A program made the translations under genes and the position numbers. This document shows positions 7,475-16,780 of a stretch of 64,000 nucleotides of DNA, piece by piece. Origin of the DNA: a virus; the IMG/VR virus record IMGVR_UViG_3300050821_008584, positions 62,001-126,000 of that record, one strand, 5' to 3'. Numbering within the stretch: the first letter of the stretch is position 1; every line of letters starts with the position of its first letter. Below the pieces are notes generated by a model. That model was not told the DNA's origin, searched no databases, and saw only the letters and a program-made list of their open reading frames with translations.

Positions 7475-8299
7475 TCATGCAGCCTTAGGAACCCATCTTG
7501 GGCCGAGGTGCTGTATTTTCGCATCGGCAGCTAATATCGGAGATGCGAAGGCCTCGTACGGCATAGCGAAGTCGCCGCCGCGACCCCATGAGCCCCAAGA
7601 GTTGCGGATCCAGATTGCGCCAGGAGAGTTGGTGTTCGGGCAACGCACAGTATCATCATAGGCGTAAGCAAGCACTTCGTGCCCGCCGAGCAGTTGTTCC
7701 TTGTTCGGATTCGGCATCGGCATGAGGCCGTCTGACTTGATGTCGTTCTCAAAAGAATCATAAACGTTGAAACCAATGCGAACGCGATAGCCAGAAATAA
7801 TGCAAGTCTTGATGTCCTCAACGATGAAGATCGAGTGGTAGGCGCCATTCTTCCACTTCAGAGCAGCGGCAAGCTGCGCTGCGGTTGGCGTGCGATTAAA
7901 GTTGAAAGTGTCGTAGGGATCGACCGTCTCTTCGCAAATCCCGAACTGGATCTGCGCCTTGCAGGAGGTTTCTCCTGTCGAACCGGTATCGCCCTGATCG
8001 ACGGAGCCATCTATCTGGCGTTCGAGGTAATAGAGAAAAAGCGGAGCCAGAATTGGTGAGGCGTTCTCAAACTGCCGAGCGATCGCTTCGCGATCTTCGG
8101 TGCCGGCAAATGCAGTGCAGGCCCCTAGGTTTCCTTGATCCTTGACCGGAGGCATCCACTGCGCGAGATGCTCATCGACTGGCGGCAGTGCGATCAGTTT
8201 CAGATTCGGGACCGATGCGAGTCCGAATGCACGATGGCTATGCGGCTTGCGAATGTATCCGTAACGGCGTCCACCAGGAGAAAGAATAAGTTCTGGCAT
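7475..8299 (-). CDS. Papain-like (C1 family) cysteine protease
   Basis: All active-site elements of the C1A fold are visible: Q55 (oxyanion hole) and catalytic C61 in PVKDQGNLGACTAFA, H207 in LLGGHEVLAYAYDD, and N233 in IRNSWGSWGRGG. The start is taken as ATG at 8299 because GAGG lies eight bases upstream; a GTG at 8308 overlaps that SD and is less likely. There is no signal peptide or propeptide. It is encoded within the lysis region. C1 peptidases are uncommon in phages; it may process virion proteins or attack host proteins after lysis (inference). Confidence 0.8.
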   Translation of the reverse strand: MPELILSPGGRRYGYIRKPHSHRAFGLASVPNLKLIALPPVDEHLAQWMPPVKDQGNLGACTAFAGTEDREAIARQFENASPILAPLFLYYLERQIDGSVDQGDTGSTGETSCKAQIQFGICEETVDPYDTFNFNRTPTAAQLAAALKWKNGAYHSIFIVEDIKTCIISGYRVRIGFNVYDSFENDIKSDGLMPMPNPNKEQLLGGHEVLAYAYDDTVRCPNTNSPGAIWIRNSWGSWGRGGDFAMPYEAFASPILAADAKIQHLGPRWVPKAA

Positions 8300-8384
8300 T
8301 TTAGTCACCTCATCTATAATGGCGGTCGGCGCGGCATCTCACCTTACGATTGCAACCCATTAAACGTGTACCGCGCCACTTCAC

Positions 8385-8642
8385 CTACAGCACCTCGTCA
8401 GGATTTACATGTTTCAAGATCAACGCGACTGATTCTGCGATTACGATGCGCGCCGTCTGCAGACCGAGTTCGTAGCCGAGCCGGAAATCATGGGTGAGCG
8501 GGTATGTGGATCCTATCTTTTCAAGCGTGGGCGCACCCATCGCGGACGTGAGTTCTTTCTGCTGAGATTCACGAACGAAGTTGCTGACCGACATGAGTGT
8601 GTCTACGGCAGTCTCGATCTGCGAAGCATTGGGTGAGAGCAT
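8385..8642 (-). CDS. Hypothetical protein, 85 aa
   Basis: A small helical protein with no signal peptide or recognised domain; the C-terminal half (LGLQTARIVIAESVALILK) is a likely amphipathic helix. It follows the secreted protein gene at 8644 with no real gap. The role is unknown. Confidence 0.5.
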   Translation of the reverse strand: MLSPNASQIETAVDTLMSVSNFVRESQQKELTSAMGAPTLEKIGSTYPLTHDFRLGYELGLQTARIVIAESVALILKHVNPDEVL

Positions 8643-8643
8643 T

Positions 8644-9138
8644 TTACTTAAGGACTCCCTGATTCCTTAGGTCTCTAACTTCCCCATCGTTATCCATAAT
8701 ACTCTCTATATGAAGGGCGACGGGAGTTACCAACACTAGAACAGAAGACACTGGAGATGTTCTACGAACAGCGTCCGCGGATGCCAGCAACGCGAGATCT
8801 TCGGACACCCCAACAGATACAGTCTGCACAAGAGACGGCCGCGGCGACAAAGCAAGGTTGGCTCCGTAACAAGGCAGCGTAGCGTGGCTTGCGCAGGATA
8901 AAGTGGATTTAGCATCCCAAACGGTAGATCCGACAATGACCGCGCACTCTACAGCCATCAGTTTGCTCTTGAAGCAATCGGCCACAGCGTTGGTAACCGC
9001 GTCTCCGGCTTGTCCAACTTTTCTGCTTAAGAACTTGCCGCTGGAATGTGCAGCACGTGCCAGTTTACGCGGCTTTGAATGTGCTCTCGTTGGTGTAAAA
9101 AGTGCCAACGAGAGCACGATGATGGCCAACCTTCTCAC
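8644..9138 (-). CDS. Exported protein of unknown function, 164 aa
   Basis: The N-terminus MRRLAIIVLSLALFTPTRAHS is a Sec signal peptide. The mature protein is Ser/Ala-rich and has several cysteines (DCFKSKLMAVEC and LSCASHATLPCYG) that could form disulphides in the periplasm. The start is GTG at 9138, directly after the upstream stop. Its place among lysis genes allows a spanin-like role, but no transmembrane or lipobox signature supports that. Confidence 0.55.
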   Translation of the reverse strand: MRRLAIIVLSLALFTPTRAHSKPRKLARAAHSSGKFLSRKVGQAGDAVTNAVADCFKSKLMAVECAVIVGSTVWDAKSTLSCASHATLPCYGANLALSPRPSLVQTVSVGVSEDLALLASADAVRRTSPVSSVLVLVTPVALHIESIMDNDGEVRDLRNQGVLK

Positions 9139-9741
9139 CTAGAATTTTTTGTACTGGCTGAAACCATTAGCGTCCAGGATGCCATTGAACGCGCTCTTAA
9201 ATTGAGGAACCGAACGCTTCTGCGGAGTCACTGTTAGGGTCTTCGGGAACGTCCTCAACGCTGCCGGTGCAGGTGTTGGCGGCAACAGACTCATAAAGCC
9301 GGCGAGTGTCGAGACGATCAGCCCAAGCAATCCGGCGACAGTCGAAGCAAGCTTAGTGTCGGGTATGCTGAGGTCATTCCAGAATTGCGCGATCAAGTTT
9401 TGGGCAACGACCAGTGCTGTAGAAATCTTGCCTACCAAGCTGGCCTTGCTAGCGGCTGGAGCAGCGTTGTAGTTGCTCACTGCTGTGCCGATGTCGGCTA
9501 TCGCCGCCTTTACGGCTTTGATAACGAGATCGATGGCCGATCCAGCGGTAACCATAAGAATCCCTTGGCCAACGAGCAAGTCGACCACAGCTTGAAATGC
9601 AGCGAGACCCGTATCGATCCAGGAGAGAATTGTGGCGAATGACGTGCCGCAGCCTGTCGAAAGCAGAGAGGGACCGACCGAGAGTGCGAGCAGACAGGTG
9701 CCCCAGAGCTTGCCGAAGTTCCTGCGAGTTATTGCTTTCAT
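9139..9741 (-). CDS. Predicted lipoprotein with extra hydrophobic segments, 200 aa
   Basis: The N-terminus has basic residues (MKAITRRNFGKL), a hydrophobic stretch and the lipobox-like LLSTGC at about residues 26-31, predicting a lipid-anchored protein. The body contains two long hydrophobic helices (AVVDLLVGQGILMV and VAGLLGLIVSTLAGFMSLL). It sits next to a holin candidate, so a role in outer-membrane disruption or lysis timing is possible. No known spanin signature is seen. Confidence 0.55.
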   Translation of the reverse strand: MKAITRRNFGKLWGTCLLALSVGPSLLSTGCGTSFATILSWIDTGLAAFQAVVDLLVGQGILMVTAGSAIDLVIKAVKAAIADIGTAVSNYNAAPAASKASLVGKISTALVVAQNLIAQFWNDLSIPDTKLASTVAGLLGLIVSTLAGFMSLLPPTPAPAALRTFPKTLTVTPQKRSVPQFKSAFNGILDANGFSQYKKF

Positions 9742-9773
9742 TTAGCCTCCGTTAAGTTGCTACCCAGCGGTAA

Positions 9774-10004
9774 TCAGGCTGGGGGCTTTCCCGTGAGGGT
9801 GACGAGCTTCTTGGCTGCAATGCGGCCATAAATAGAGAAAACTCCGCCGAGGACCGAGACGATCTTAGCCGCAAGCATCATCTGGTCGGTAACGCCGAAC
9901 AACGACAATAAATAAGCAACGTGCGAGGGGAACACTGCCGCATAGACGGCGACGACCGCTCCCCAAAACGTCTTAGAGGTGAGAATCGATTTATAGCCGT
10001 TCAT
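9774..10004 (-). CDS. Holin-like membrane protein, 76 aa
   Basis: Two hydrophobic segments (WGAVVAVYAAVF plus HVAYLLSLFG, and AAKIVSVLGGVFSIYGRIAA) are joined by a short turn, and the C-terminus is basic and polar. The pattern, with IYGRIAAKK after the second segment, is common in phage proteins annotated as holins. It would form the membrane lesion that releases the endolysin encoded at 6124-6642. Confidence 0.65.
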   Translation of the reverse strand: MNGYKSILTSKTFWGAVVAVYAAVFPSHVAYLLSLFGVTDQMMLAAKIVSVLGGVFSIYGRIAAKKLVTLTGKPPA

Positions 10005-10073
10005 GCTGCTCCTTTACGGGCGGATCATACCATCGCCAGTTAACCATTCCTACCTTTATTATTCGGTGAAGTG

Positions 10074-10337
10074 CTAAGAGGTGAACCGCTTGACCAAATC
10101 AGCACTTTGGCAACGGCCGGCAACTTCTTCTGCTAGCTTCCGGGCATGGGCTGCGACATCCTTGGCAAATAAATCAACAGGATGATCGGCTGGACCTTGG
10201 TGCGTCATGCGATTTTCTATGCGCGTCTTTCCGCAGCACGTTGCCTCAAAAAAAAGCACGTGCGAATAAGCAGCATTCTCGGAGACGATAATTTGAATAG
10301 TATGAGTACCAACTGTAATTGGATTCAGTTTTTTCAT
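10074..10337 (-). CDS. Hypothetical protein, 87 aa
   Basis: The ATG at 10337 is chosen over an upstream TTG at 10364 because it follows a purine-rich SD-like stretch (GAAGGGCGG) and does not overlap the tail gene. The product has a beta-rich front and a helical, charged C-terminus. No domain is recognised. Confidence 0.5.
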   Translation of the reverse strand: MKKLNPITVGTHTIQIIVSENAAYSHVLFFEATCCGKTRIENRMTHQGPADHPVDLFAKDVAAHARKLAEEVAGRCQSADLVKRFTS

Positions 10338-10347
10338 TTGCCGCCCT

Positions 10348-12678
10348 TCAAGAAGTATATTCAAACCATGTTTCGAATAGTTTAAGAGTCATCGAGCCTG
10401 TTCCACTTACTTCACCCCTGAACTGATAGTTGTTTATGTTTACATTAAGTGCAAGAGGAATAGTAATTAACACTGGTGCTGCATCGACACCTGGGTTAGT
10501 AAGTGATTCCAAAAGAACCGTTTGAGAAGAACCTGTAGGATCATAAAGCGATGCAGTCCAGGCTACTGCCCCAGAAGAAACAGTTATCTGACGCCAATAC
10601 TTGATTGCAATACTTGACGGTCTTTGAATAATAGATGGGGCATTAAGCAATTCGAGCGTCTGAGAATCATTACCCCCAGCGCAGCCAATTGTCGCGAACG
10701 TGGTCGTATCACCATCGATCGCACCATAGGGGTTAATGATCGCGAACGATCCTATAATCGTAACTGCTTGCGCGTTGATAAAGCTTACTCTATATACATT
10801 TCCGGATTGCGCCCCTGATCCACCATCGCCATTTCCAACTGTATCCTGAGCACCCGCTATAGGTGCTAGAATCGAACCCACGAAAAACCGTCCAGCACCA
10901 CTTAAGGCTGTTTCTTTGACCGTGGTAGCTAAATAAATCACAGCTCCGCCAACAAATCCTGGGTCATCAAAATAGACGTAATAGAGCGTGTTGTAGACAA
11001 GACCTGTGATCGATCCTGAATTTTCTACGATATCTGCTATTCCTGGCACGCGCATGCTAAATGAGGCTATGAAAATAGTTGCACTCGAGCCAGCATCATG
11101 GGCAGTCAAAGGATTCGAGGTCGGACGATAGGTAATGTGCGCCGGGGTCAGAAGGCCGATGCTTTGCCCAGTAATTGTAAAGGGGTAGGCAATCACGTTA
11201 GCCAAAAGTTCTTGCAATAACCCAGATTGGTTGAAGGACGTAAATTTGAAGAAAACCGTCTTCCCGATCAAAATAGGATCATAATTCCAGGCTTCAACTG
11301 AATCATCCAAAAGCATGTAAGCTGATCCAAGTGGATGTGTGCTGATCAACGAGTTATAGACTCCACGGCGAATACGCGTGTCAATCGCATATTTATTGCT
11401 CGAAGTAAGTGTGGCGGCTTGATAGGAGATGAGCTCGCCAAGATTAGTGCCAAGTGAGATCGCCGCCCAATCCGTGCCATTTGTGCCGGATTGACCGCCA
11501 ACGCCGGCGATGCCCGGTTGCCCGCCTGCAATAGCCGAGTCAATAGCAGACAGAACCGCATTACCATTGAGATATACGGTTATCGTCGACTGGACTGCGG
11601 AAATTGCCACAACGTCTTCGACGTGCACCGTCCCGGCTGGCAACGTTCCTAAGATCGTGGGAGTGCCAGCAACCATCTTCTGCAAGATCAACTGGCCATC
11701 GCCGCGAACTAGCGCGGCATAACGTGTATTTCCGCTAGCAGCTACACGCACAGCTGGACCGATGAAAGAAATGGTGTCGCCGAATAACCCATCGATTCGC
11801 AAGTTGGCTTGCTGATCGGCCGGAAAAGAGCTCACATTCCAGTACATCAGGCCAGACGTGCCAGAAGTACCTGATTCGTAAACGCCGTCGCCGAGAAGTG
11901 CCAAACTATCAACAGTCACTGTCCAATTAGAAATGATGCTTACAGCACTCCAATTATCGACGCGACTGAGTGCTGGCGAATGAGCTGCGAGTCCTTCGAT
12001 ACCAGGCTGACCAGATGTAAGGGTATTATCCGTGGCAGTCAAAATAGAGACGCCGTTAACCATACAATTCAGCTTATTACCGATTACCTGCAGTAATATA
12101 ACGTCGCCAACGTTGGCGGCATACGACCTGATAGCGAGAACTGTGATGATTGAGTCATATATGATCAGCGTGGCCGTATTGGATGATAAGAAAAAGGCAT
12201 AGTAAATTCGTGCACCTGCTGGATCCATCCGTACTGCCACACCAATAGCGTCTCCGGACCCTAGAGCTGTAATTGTGGCTTGCGATGATTGATCTGGTGG
12301 AAAAGTAGTCGGCAACCAACGAGCCGTTGAATAATCGACGATATTCCGCGGTTCGATGTCTGTGGAGTTGTTGATCACCATCGCGTTGTCGTTTGTACCC
12401 CAATTTGCACCAAGTAATGCCCGATTGAAATTATCTGAGGCTATAGTGCTGCCCGGATGGTAAAACGATGTTTGAACCTGGGTGGTCTGCAAAGCTCCAG
12501 CAGACGTGATGGATAAATTGTAGGCAATTCCACTCGGACTGACGAGATTAAGTATTGATGGAATTCCACCGATAGGAACCTTTACAGGCTCTACAAGATC
12601 GGATAGAAGTGCCTGGAGTCTGCGTCGTATCGACTCCGGGTAGATTGGCCATGGCCCTTGTGATGGATCCCAAGGCAT
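10348..12678 (-). CDS. Tail fibre or adhesin with lectin-like domains, 776 aa
   Basis: This protein is beta-rich throughout. Residues about 42-66 hold one copy of the short D/S-x-x-G-x-x-W/Y module found in several proteins here (SPSGIAYNLSITSAGALQ). Two similar stretches (around DNFNRALLGANWGT and a second near residues 240-400) resemble concanavalin-like jelly-roll domains, including the repeated phrase GQPGI-G at the end of each. The C-terminal 250 residues are of unknown fold. Being the last tail gene after the gpJ-like gene, it is the best candidate for a receptor-binding fibre. Confidence 0.65.
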   Translation of the reverse strand: MPWDPSQGPWPIYPESIRRRLQALLSDLVEPVKVPIGGIPSILNLVSPSGIAYNLSITSAGALQTTQVQTSFYHPGSTIASDNFNRALLGANWGTNDNAMVINNSTDIEPRNIVDYSTARWLPTTFPPDQSSQATITALGSGDAIGVAVRMDPAGARIYYAFFLSSNTATLIIYDSIITVLAIRSYAANVGDVILLQVIGNKLNCMVNGVSILTATDNTLTSGQPGIEGLAAHSPALSRVDNWSAVSIISNWTVTVDSLALLGDGVYESGTSGTSGLMYWNVSSFPADQQANLRIDGLFGDTISFIGPAVRVAASGNTRYAALVRGDGQLILQKMVAGTPTILGTLPAGTVHVEDVVAISAVQSTITVYLNGNAVLSAIDSAIAGGQPGIAGVGGQSGTNGTDWAAISLGTNLGELISYQAATLTSSNKYAIDTRIRRGVYNSLISTHPLGSAYMLLDDSVEAWNYDPILIGKTVFFKFTSFNQSGLLQELLANVIAYPFTITGQSIGLLTPAHITYRPTSNPLTAHDAGSSATIFIASFSMRVPGIADIVENSGSITGLVYNTLYYVYFDDPGFVGGAVIYLATTVKETALSGAGRFFVGSILAPIAGAQDTVGNGDGGSGAQSGNVYRVSFINAQAVTIIGSFAIINPYGAIDGDTTTFATIGCAGGNDSQTLELLNAPSIIQRPSSIAIKYWRQITVSSGAVAWTASLYDPTGSSQTVLLESLTNPGVDAAPVLITIPLALNVNINNYQFRGEVSGTGSMTLKLFETWFEYTS

Positions 12679-12679
12679 T

Positions 12680-15600
12680 TCAAATCCTTATCGCGGTCAG
12701 AACTCCAGACGTATCCACGCTGATCGACCACGAACCGCCGTCAGCAGCATTTAGCACAATACTTTTAGGAATAGTTCCAGTAACCGATGCAGGAATCGTT
12801 TGAAGCACACCTGCATCGGTTACTGAAAGCTGCCATATCTGTCCTGCTGGATCCTGTAGATAGAAAGCGGTAATAACAGGAGCAAACGTATCCTGCGCGT
12901 TTTCTGGCGAGCTAATAAATGAAAGCGTGGCATTTGCATCGCACTCTACTTGAGTCACGCTTGCTAACTGGCCGAACGATTCGGTAAGGTCCACGCCGAA
13001 AGAATCCACTGTGTCTGGATCGGTGTGTGATACAAGCTGCGAAGTGAGCACGCCCATCTTAGTTGGCGATACGGCTGTCGTGATATGTTGATAGGTAGAC
13101 CCACCGTCAAGCGACACCCAAATCTGGCAGCCGCCCCAATTGGAATTGGACCCAGAAAGACCGAACCAGATCGCATGGCCAATTTGATTATTGAGTCGTT
13201 CGAGTGCCTCAAAGATAATCGGTATATTGACGCTGCCAGGAGATGCATAAGGATTGGGCCCGCCAGGATTAGGAATCTGTTTCGGATAAAGCGTTGGTCC
13301 AGAGCAGCCCCACGGAAAATCTTCGGCCTCGAACGATAATGTGTTATCTGAATTTTCAGTGACAGAGATGAGGCGAACCGCTACATCTGGCGTATAGGCT
13401 GGTTTACCCTGGGTCGGTGAATATATGCTAGGAATGTGGGAGCCAGAATCTGGTTCCAGTTGAGTCCCCCACGCATCGATTTCGCCAGAAGTAAACGTAC
13501 CGCCGCCGCCTATTTGCACTGTCAGACTGGTGCCACTAGAAATTCCCGTAATGAGGAAACGCTTCCAAGCAGATGTTACGGTGACCGGTACGAGAGTCGC
13601 CCCTGTTACCGCATAGAGATAGATGTTAGTGGATTTGGTGCCGCTAGGAACCTTCAGCCAAACGGAGAATATATAAGGTGCTCCTGCTGTAATATTCCCC
13701 ACCACCTGCAAAGCATAAGAATCAGTGGCTCCAGCCGTCGCAACAAAAGCTTCTGCGGTCAAGGTTCCATCCGGAGCAACTATTCCTGGGCTTGGCGTCA
13801 CAATTTGATGGATCGTCCAAACGTTTTCGAAGTTTTGTGACCATACCAGTTGGTTTAAGCCGGTCCCGTAAATCAGGTGCGCCGGAATCGTTACGATATC
13901 CATTGGATCGAGCAGTAGATACCGCATGCTCAATTTGAATTCGTAGGTATTGCGGATATAGACCTTACGGACGAGAAGCGTTTGAGCTGCTAATGCGGCT
14001 GGTGTCTGTTGCGTAAAAAAATGCCAGTTGCGCTGGCCTTCAGGACGATAGCGATATCGTTGAATTGCTCCGAGATCCTGAGCTTCAACAACCGATGGAT
14101 TGTAATTATTGAAGACATCCACATATTCGATCTTGATCGAGTTGTAGGCATCCTGAATTGAAGGGCGGCGTACTTTGACGGGCGGTGCCTGGCCATCTCG
14201 GATGAACGCACTATCGTCGAGACCATAGATTGGCGCGGTTTGCGGTGTGAAAGTCACCCCGTTACCAACGGTGGTCGTATCTCCGCGTGGGATGAAAGTC
14301 AGCACTCCGCCGGATTCCACGATTTCAGTATTGGTGGCCTCGAGCCAGTCCTTGATATAGTCGCCGGCGGTCCGCTGCTCATCGCATACTGGAGAAATAA
14401 AGAGCCCGTTGGCCACGCAGTTGTGGCTTGCGAAGCCCTCGGCAATAAACGTATGTTCTGATGTCTGTAGCGCTACTACTTCCTGTTCGCCAATGTACTC
14501 CAAACCTATTACAGCTATCGCTTCCTTGCGTGCAAACTTGCCAAGCTTCGCCGGATCAAAGTTTTCTAGAAGTCGATGCGGACGAACAGTTCCTACGAAT
14601 CGTAAATAGTCAGTGATGCCACCTAGGATTTGTATATCTACAAGATCGTGATCCTTCCGCGGCCTTTCGCTGAACATGAAGCCAAAGTCATGCAGATATT
14701 CCTTAGTTGCATGGAGCATTGCATTAGGTTTTTGAGCGAATGACAACGAGGTTGTACCGCAGCCCTTTTTCAGGCCTTCTTCATGAGCCCAGTATCTTCG
14801 ACCTTGGCTGAATGAGCCTTCTCCGTCAAAAGCAGCAGCCAAATAGCCTGCTTGATATTCCTGACGCTCGCTCCAAGTAGCTATTGCTTTGAAGAGGCAC
14901 CATTTACGGCCCCAGGAAAAGCGATTAGTCATTAACTGATCGGTTCGGATCCAGTGATAGTGATGCTCCTCCCCTCTTGATGCCAACCATAGATGCTCCG
15001 CAGACGATATAAGCGTGGTGCCATCGCTTAGATGGATTTTGTAGCACGGCCTTTTAATGATCCGTTTTTCCTGGATCTCCGAGACTTTCCATTGGCGTCC
15101 CTTCCACGTGCCGCGTCCGCTGCGTTTTACTGTTGATTCTTCATCGAACGCTAGAACACTGCAGCCAACTTTTATCTCGCTAGCGGGAATCCACCTAAGA
15201 TCAGCGGTCAAGATCCGTGTCTTCGGATCAACGCAATAATTGGACATCTGATTCATCGAACCAATATCGTTAACAGAAAATCCCACACCCCAGATTGCAT
15301 TCGTAAGCATGTCCTGAATCCACACAGAAGGATCGCAATCCCAAACGCCGCGGCCGAAATGATCGAGGCCATAGATTTCAAAATTGAAATTCGGCAGCGT
15401 TCCTGAAACTCCAAGATCTAGCCGTGGCGTTGCTGCATAAGCAATCGTCGTGTAGCCAAGAGCTTGCGTTGGATGACGCGAGCTCATATAGCCCCAAGGA
15501 GCTTGACCTTGCGCGCCATTGAAAAATGAGAAGCCAATCGTCGTGATCGGATCCTGCGCTACGCCACCGGTCGTGATCGGCGGCGCATAGGTATAGCTGA

Positions 15601-16183
15601 TCGTAACGATCTTTCCTGCGTCGCCACCGTAGAAAGTGTATGTGCCGCCACTTTGGGAATAGTGGCCAGTTCCTGCCCCATACGACATTGGAGTCTGCTG
15701 CGTGCCAGTAAGCGTGATCGCACCATAGGGCGATGCAAAATCGTTCGACGGCACGCTAAAGAAGTCCGCGCGTTGCACACCCATGTCCTGCAAAAACGTG
15801 TTGACTTGAGTAACCACGTACTGGCCGCCACCGCTTGGAACAGTGAAAGTTTCTTGCGTAAGATTTACTGGCAGATAGCCGGAATTGGCCCAGATATTTC
15901 CAACACGTTGGATTGGGCCTTGGCAAAGGCCGAGAATGACAGCGGCTCCATAATCGTATTCAGCTTGTCCCTTCTTGCCGCTCGAGCCGCCGCTCGATGC
16001 TCCCTTTTTACCGCCAGCCACATGCTGCGCAACGAAATCGCCATACCAGAGGATATTGGGCGCAATGCGATTACGGCCGCCGACGATAGGTATTGGCATT
16101 CCAAAGAGGGACGTCTGGATGCGGATCCCACCGAGACGATTGTTCGGATAAATATAACCAGAGCCACGGAGTATACTAGTCAC
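12680..16183 (-). CDS. gpJ-like tail-tip protein interrupted by an intein
   Basis: The host protein is a tail-tip (gpJ/TipJ) type protein; it follows DUF2460, DUF2163 and NlpC/P60 genes, as in gene transfer agents and lambda-like tails. It would form the distal tail hub. Residues 317-588 are an intein (separate entry). After the splice, MSNY joins CVANGLFIS and the extein reads as one continuous domain. The extein C-terminus ends with two copies of the D-x-x-G-x-x-W module (DPAGQIWQLSVTDAGVL and AADGGSWSISVDTSGVL). The start is uncertain: GTG at 16183 is preferred over TTG at 16195; both lack a good SD. Confidence 0.8.
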   Translation of the reverse strand: MTSILRGSGYIYPNNRLGGIRIQTSLFGMPIPIVGGRNRIAPNILWYGDFVAQHVAGGKKGASSGGSSGKKGQAEYDYGAAVILGLCQGPIQRVGNIWANSGYLPVNLTQETFTVPSGGGQYVVTQVNTFLQDMGVQRADFFSVPSNDFASPYGAITLTGTQQTPMSYGAGTGHYSQSGGTYTFYGGDAGKIVTISYTYAPPITTGGVAQDPITTIGFSFFNGAQGQAPWGYMSSRHPTQALGYTTIAYAATPRLDLGVSGTLPNFNFEIYGLDHFGRGVWDCDPSVWIQDMLTNAIWGVGFSVNDIGSMNQMSNYCVDPKTRILTADLRWIPASEIKVGCSVLAFDEESTVKRSGRGTWKGRQWKVSEIQEKRIIKRPCYKIHLSDGTTLISSAEHLWLASRGEEHHYHWIRTDQLMTNRFSWGRKWCLFKAIATWSERQEYQAGYLAAAFDGEGSFSQGRRYWAHEEGLKKGCGTTSLSFAQKPNAMLHATKEYLHDFGFMFSERPRKDHDLVDIQILGGITDYLRFVGTVRPHRLLENFDPAKLGKFARKEAIAVIGLEYIGEQEVVALQTSEHTFIAEGFASHNCVANGLFISPVCDEQRTAGDYIKDWLEATNTEIVESGGVLTFIPRGDTTTVGNGVTFTPQTAPIYGLDDSAFIRDGQAPPVKVRRPSIQDAYNSIKIEYVDVFNNYNPSVVEAQDLGAIQRYRYRPEGQRNWHFFTQQTPAALAAQTLLVRKVYIRNTYEFKLSMRYLLLDPMDIVTIPAHLIYGTGLNQLVWSQNFENVWTIHQIVTPSPGIVAPDGTLTAEAFVATAGATDSYALQVVGNITAGAPYIFSVWLKVPSGTKSTNIYLYAVTGATLVPVTVTSAWKRFLITGISSGTSLTVQIGGGGTFTSGEIDAWGTQLEPDSGSHIPSIYSPTQGKPAYTPDVAVRLISVTENSDNTLSFEAEDFPWGCSGPTLYPKQIPNPGGPNPYASPGSVNIPIIFEALERLNNQIGHAIWFGLSGSNSNWGGCQIWVSLDGGSTYQHITTAVSPTKMGVLTSQLVSHTDPDTVDSFGVDLTESFGQLASVTQVECDANATLSFISSPENAQDTFAPVITAFYLQDPAGQIWQLSVTDAGVLQTIPASVTGTIPKSIVLNAADGGSWSISVDTSGVLTAIRI
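14420..15235 (-). mobile_element. Intein with LAGLIDADG-like homing endonuclease, 272 aa
   Basis: The insertion starts with Cys1 in CVDPKTRILTADLRWI (block A) and ends with His-Asn in FIAEGFASHN, followed by Cys+1 of the extein. Block B is seen as LISSAEHLWLA. The middle contains AGYLAAAFDGEGSF, a match to the LAGLIDADG helix with acidic active-site residues. The C-terminal block F is VVALQTSEHTFIAEGFAS. All residues for splicing (Cys1, His-Asn, Cys+1) are present, so the element should be active. Inteins usually sit in replication or packaging genes; a tail-tip host is less common. Confidence 0.9.
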
Positions 16184-16196
16184 ATGGCACCGCAAG

Positions 16197-16269
16197 TGTT
16201 AAAATGACGAACCGCAAGAGACTGTGAATCTCCTGCGGTTCTAACACCGATCCTAATTGGGAGGAATCG
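16197..16269 (+). promoter_or_regulatory. Extended -10 promoter, hairpin and leader of the first plus-strand HNH gene
   Basis: TG at 16197-16198 and TAAAAT at 16200-16205 form an extended -10 element. A hairpin follows: 16209-16216 pairs with 16234-16241, then after an A-C mismatch 16218-16221 pairs with 16229-16232. Next come AACACC at 16243-16248 and GGGAGGAAT before the ATG at 16270. The same order is found before the HNH genes at 23777 and 28640. Confidence 0.65.
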
Positions 16270-16767
16270 ATGCCTAGGCGCAAGCGTACCACGGAAGAAA
16301 TCTTTTGGTCCCACGTCAATAAAAACGGCCCAACCCAACCACATTGCCCTGAGCTCGGACCGTGTTGGGAATGGACCGGCGAGCTTCGAGGTTTCGGTTA
16401 TGGCTGCATCTGGATCAGCAGCACAGAACGCGAGATGGCCCACCGCGTCTCTTGGAGGTTGTTCGTTGGGCCAATACCAGAAGGGAAGCGCATCCTGCAT
16501 AAATGCGATAATCGCAAATGCGTACGACCATCCCATCTTTTTGAAGGCACTCAACTCGATAACATGCGGGATAAGTTTGCTAAAGGCCGAGCGAATATGC
16601 TTCGTGGTGAAGACCAGCCCAATAGCAAGCTTAGCGAAAAGGAAGTGTTGGAGATCCGCGCTCTCGCCGCCAATGGCATGACACAACAGGCCATCGCCGA
16701 CAAATTTGGCGTGATTCAGCAGTGCGTCCAACTGATCGTTACTCGCAAACGCTGGAAGCATATTTAA
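16270..16767 (+). CDS. HNH homing endonuclease with HTH tail (plus strand)
   Basis: The 165-residue protein is a free-standing HNH endonuclease of the zinc-loop type: CPELGPCWEWTG, AHRVSWRLF, LHKCDNRKCVRPSHLF and GTQLDNMRDKFAKGR are the canonical segments. The C-terminal 45 residues form a helix-turn-helix (MTQQAIADKFGV) that would guide DNA binding. It runs against all neighbours, fills the gap between the gpJ-like gene and the next tail gene, and has its own promoter. The SD is GGGAGG. Confidence 0.85.
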   Translation: MPRRKRTTEEIFWSHVNKNGPTQPHCPELGPCWEWTGELRGFGYGCIWISSTEREMAHRVSWRLFVGPIPEGKRILHKCDNRKCVRPSHLFEGTQLDNMRDKFAKGRANMLRGEDQPNSKLSEKEVLEIRALAANGMTQQAIADKFGVIQQCVQLIVTRKRWKHI

Positions 16768-16780
16768 ACCGCAGTGGCGG

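Noticed and set aside
8310-8384. A seven-codon ORF (MPRRPPL) with an SD before the protease gene
   Set aside because: It is too short to support by sequence alone, and the spacing may be chance in a 75-base leader.
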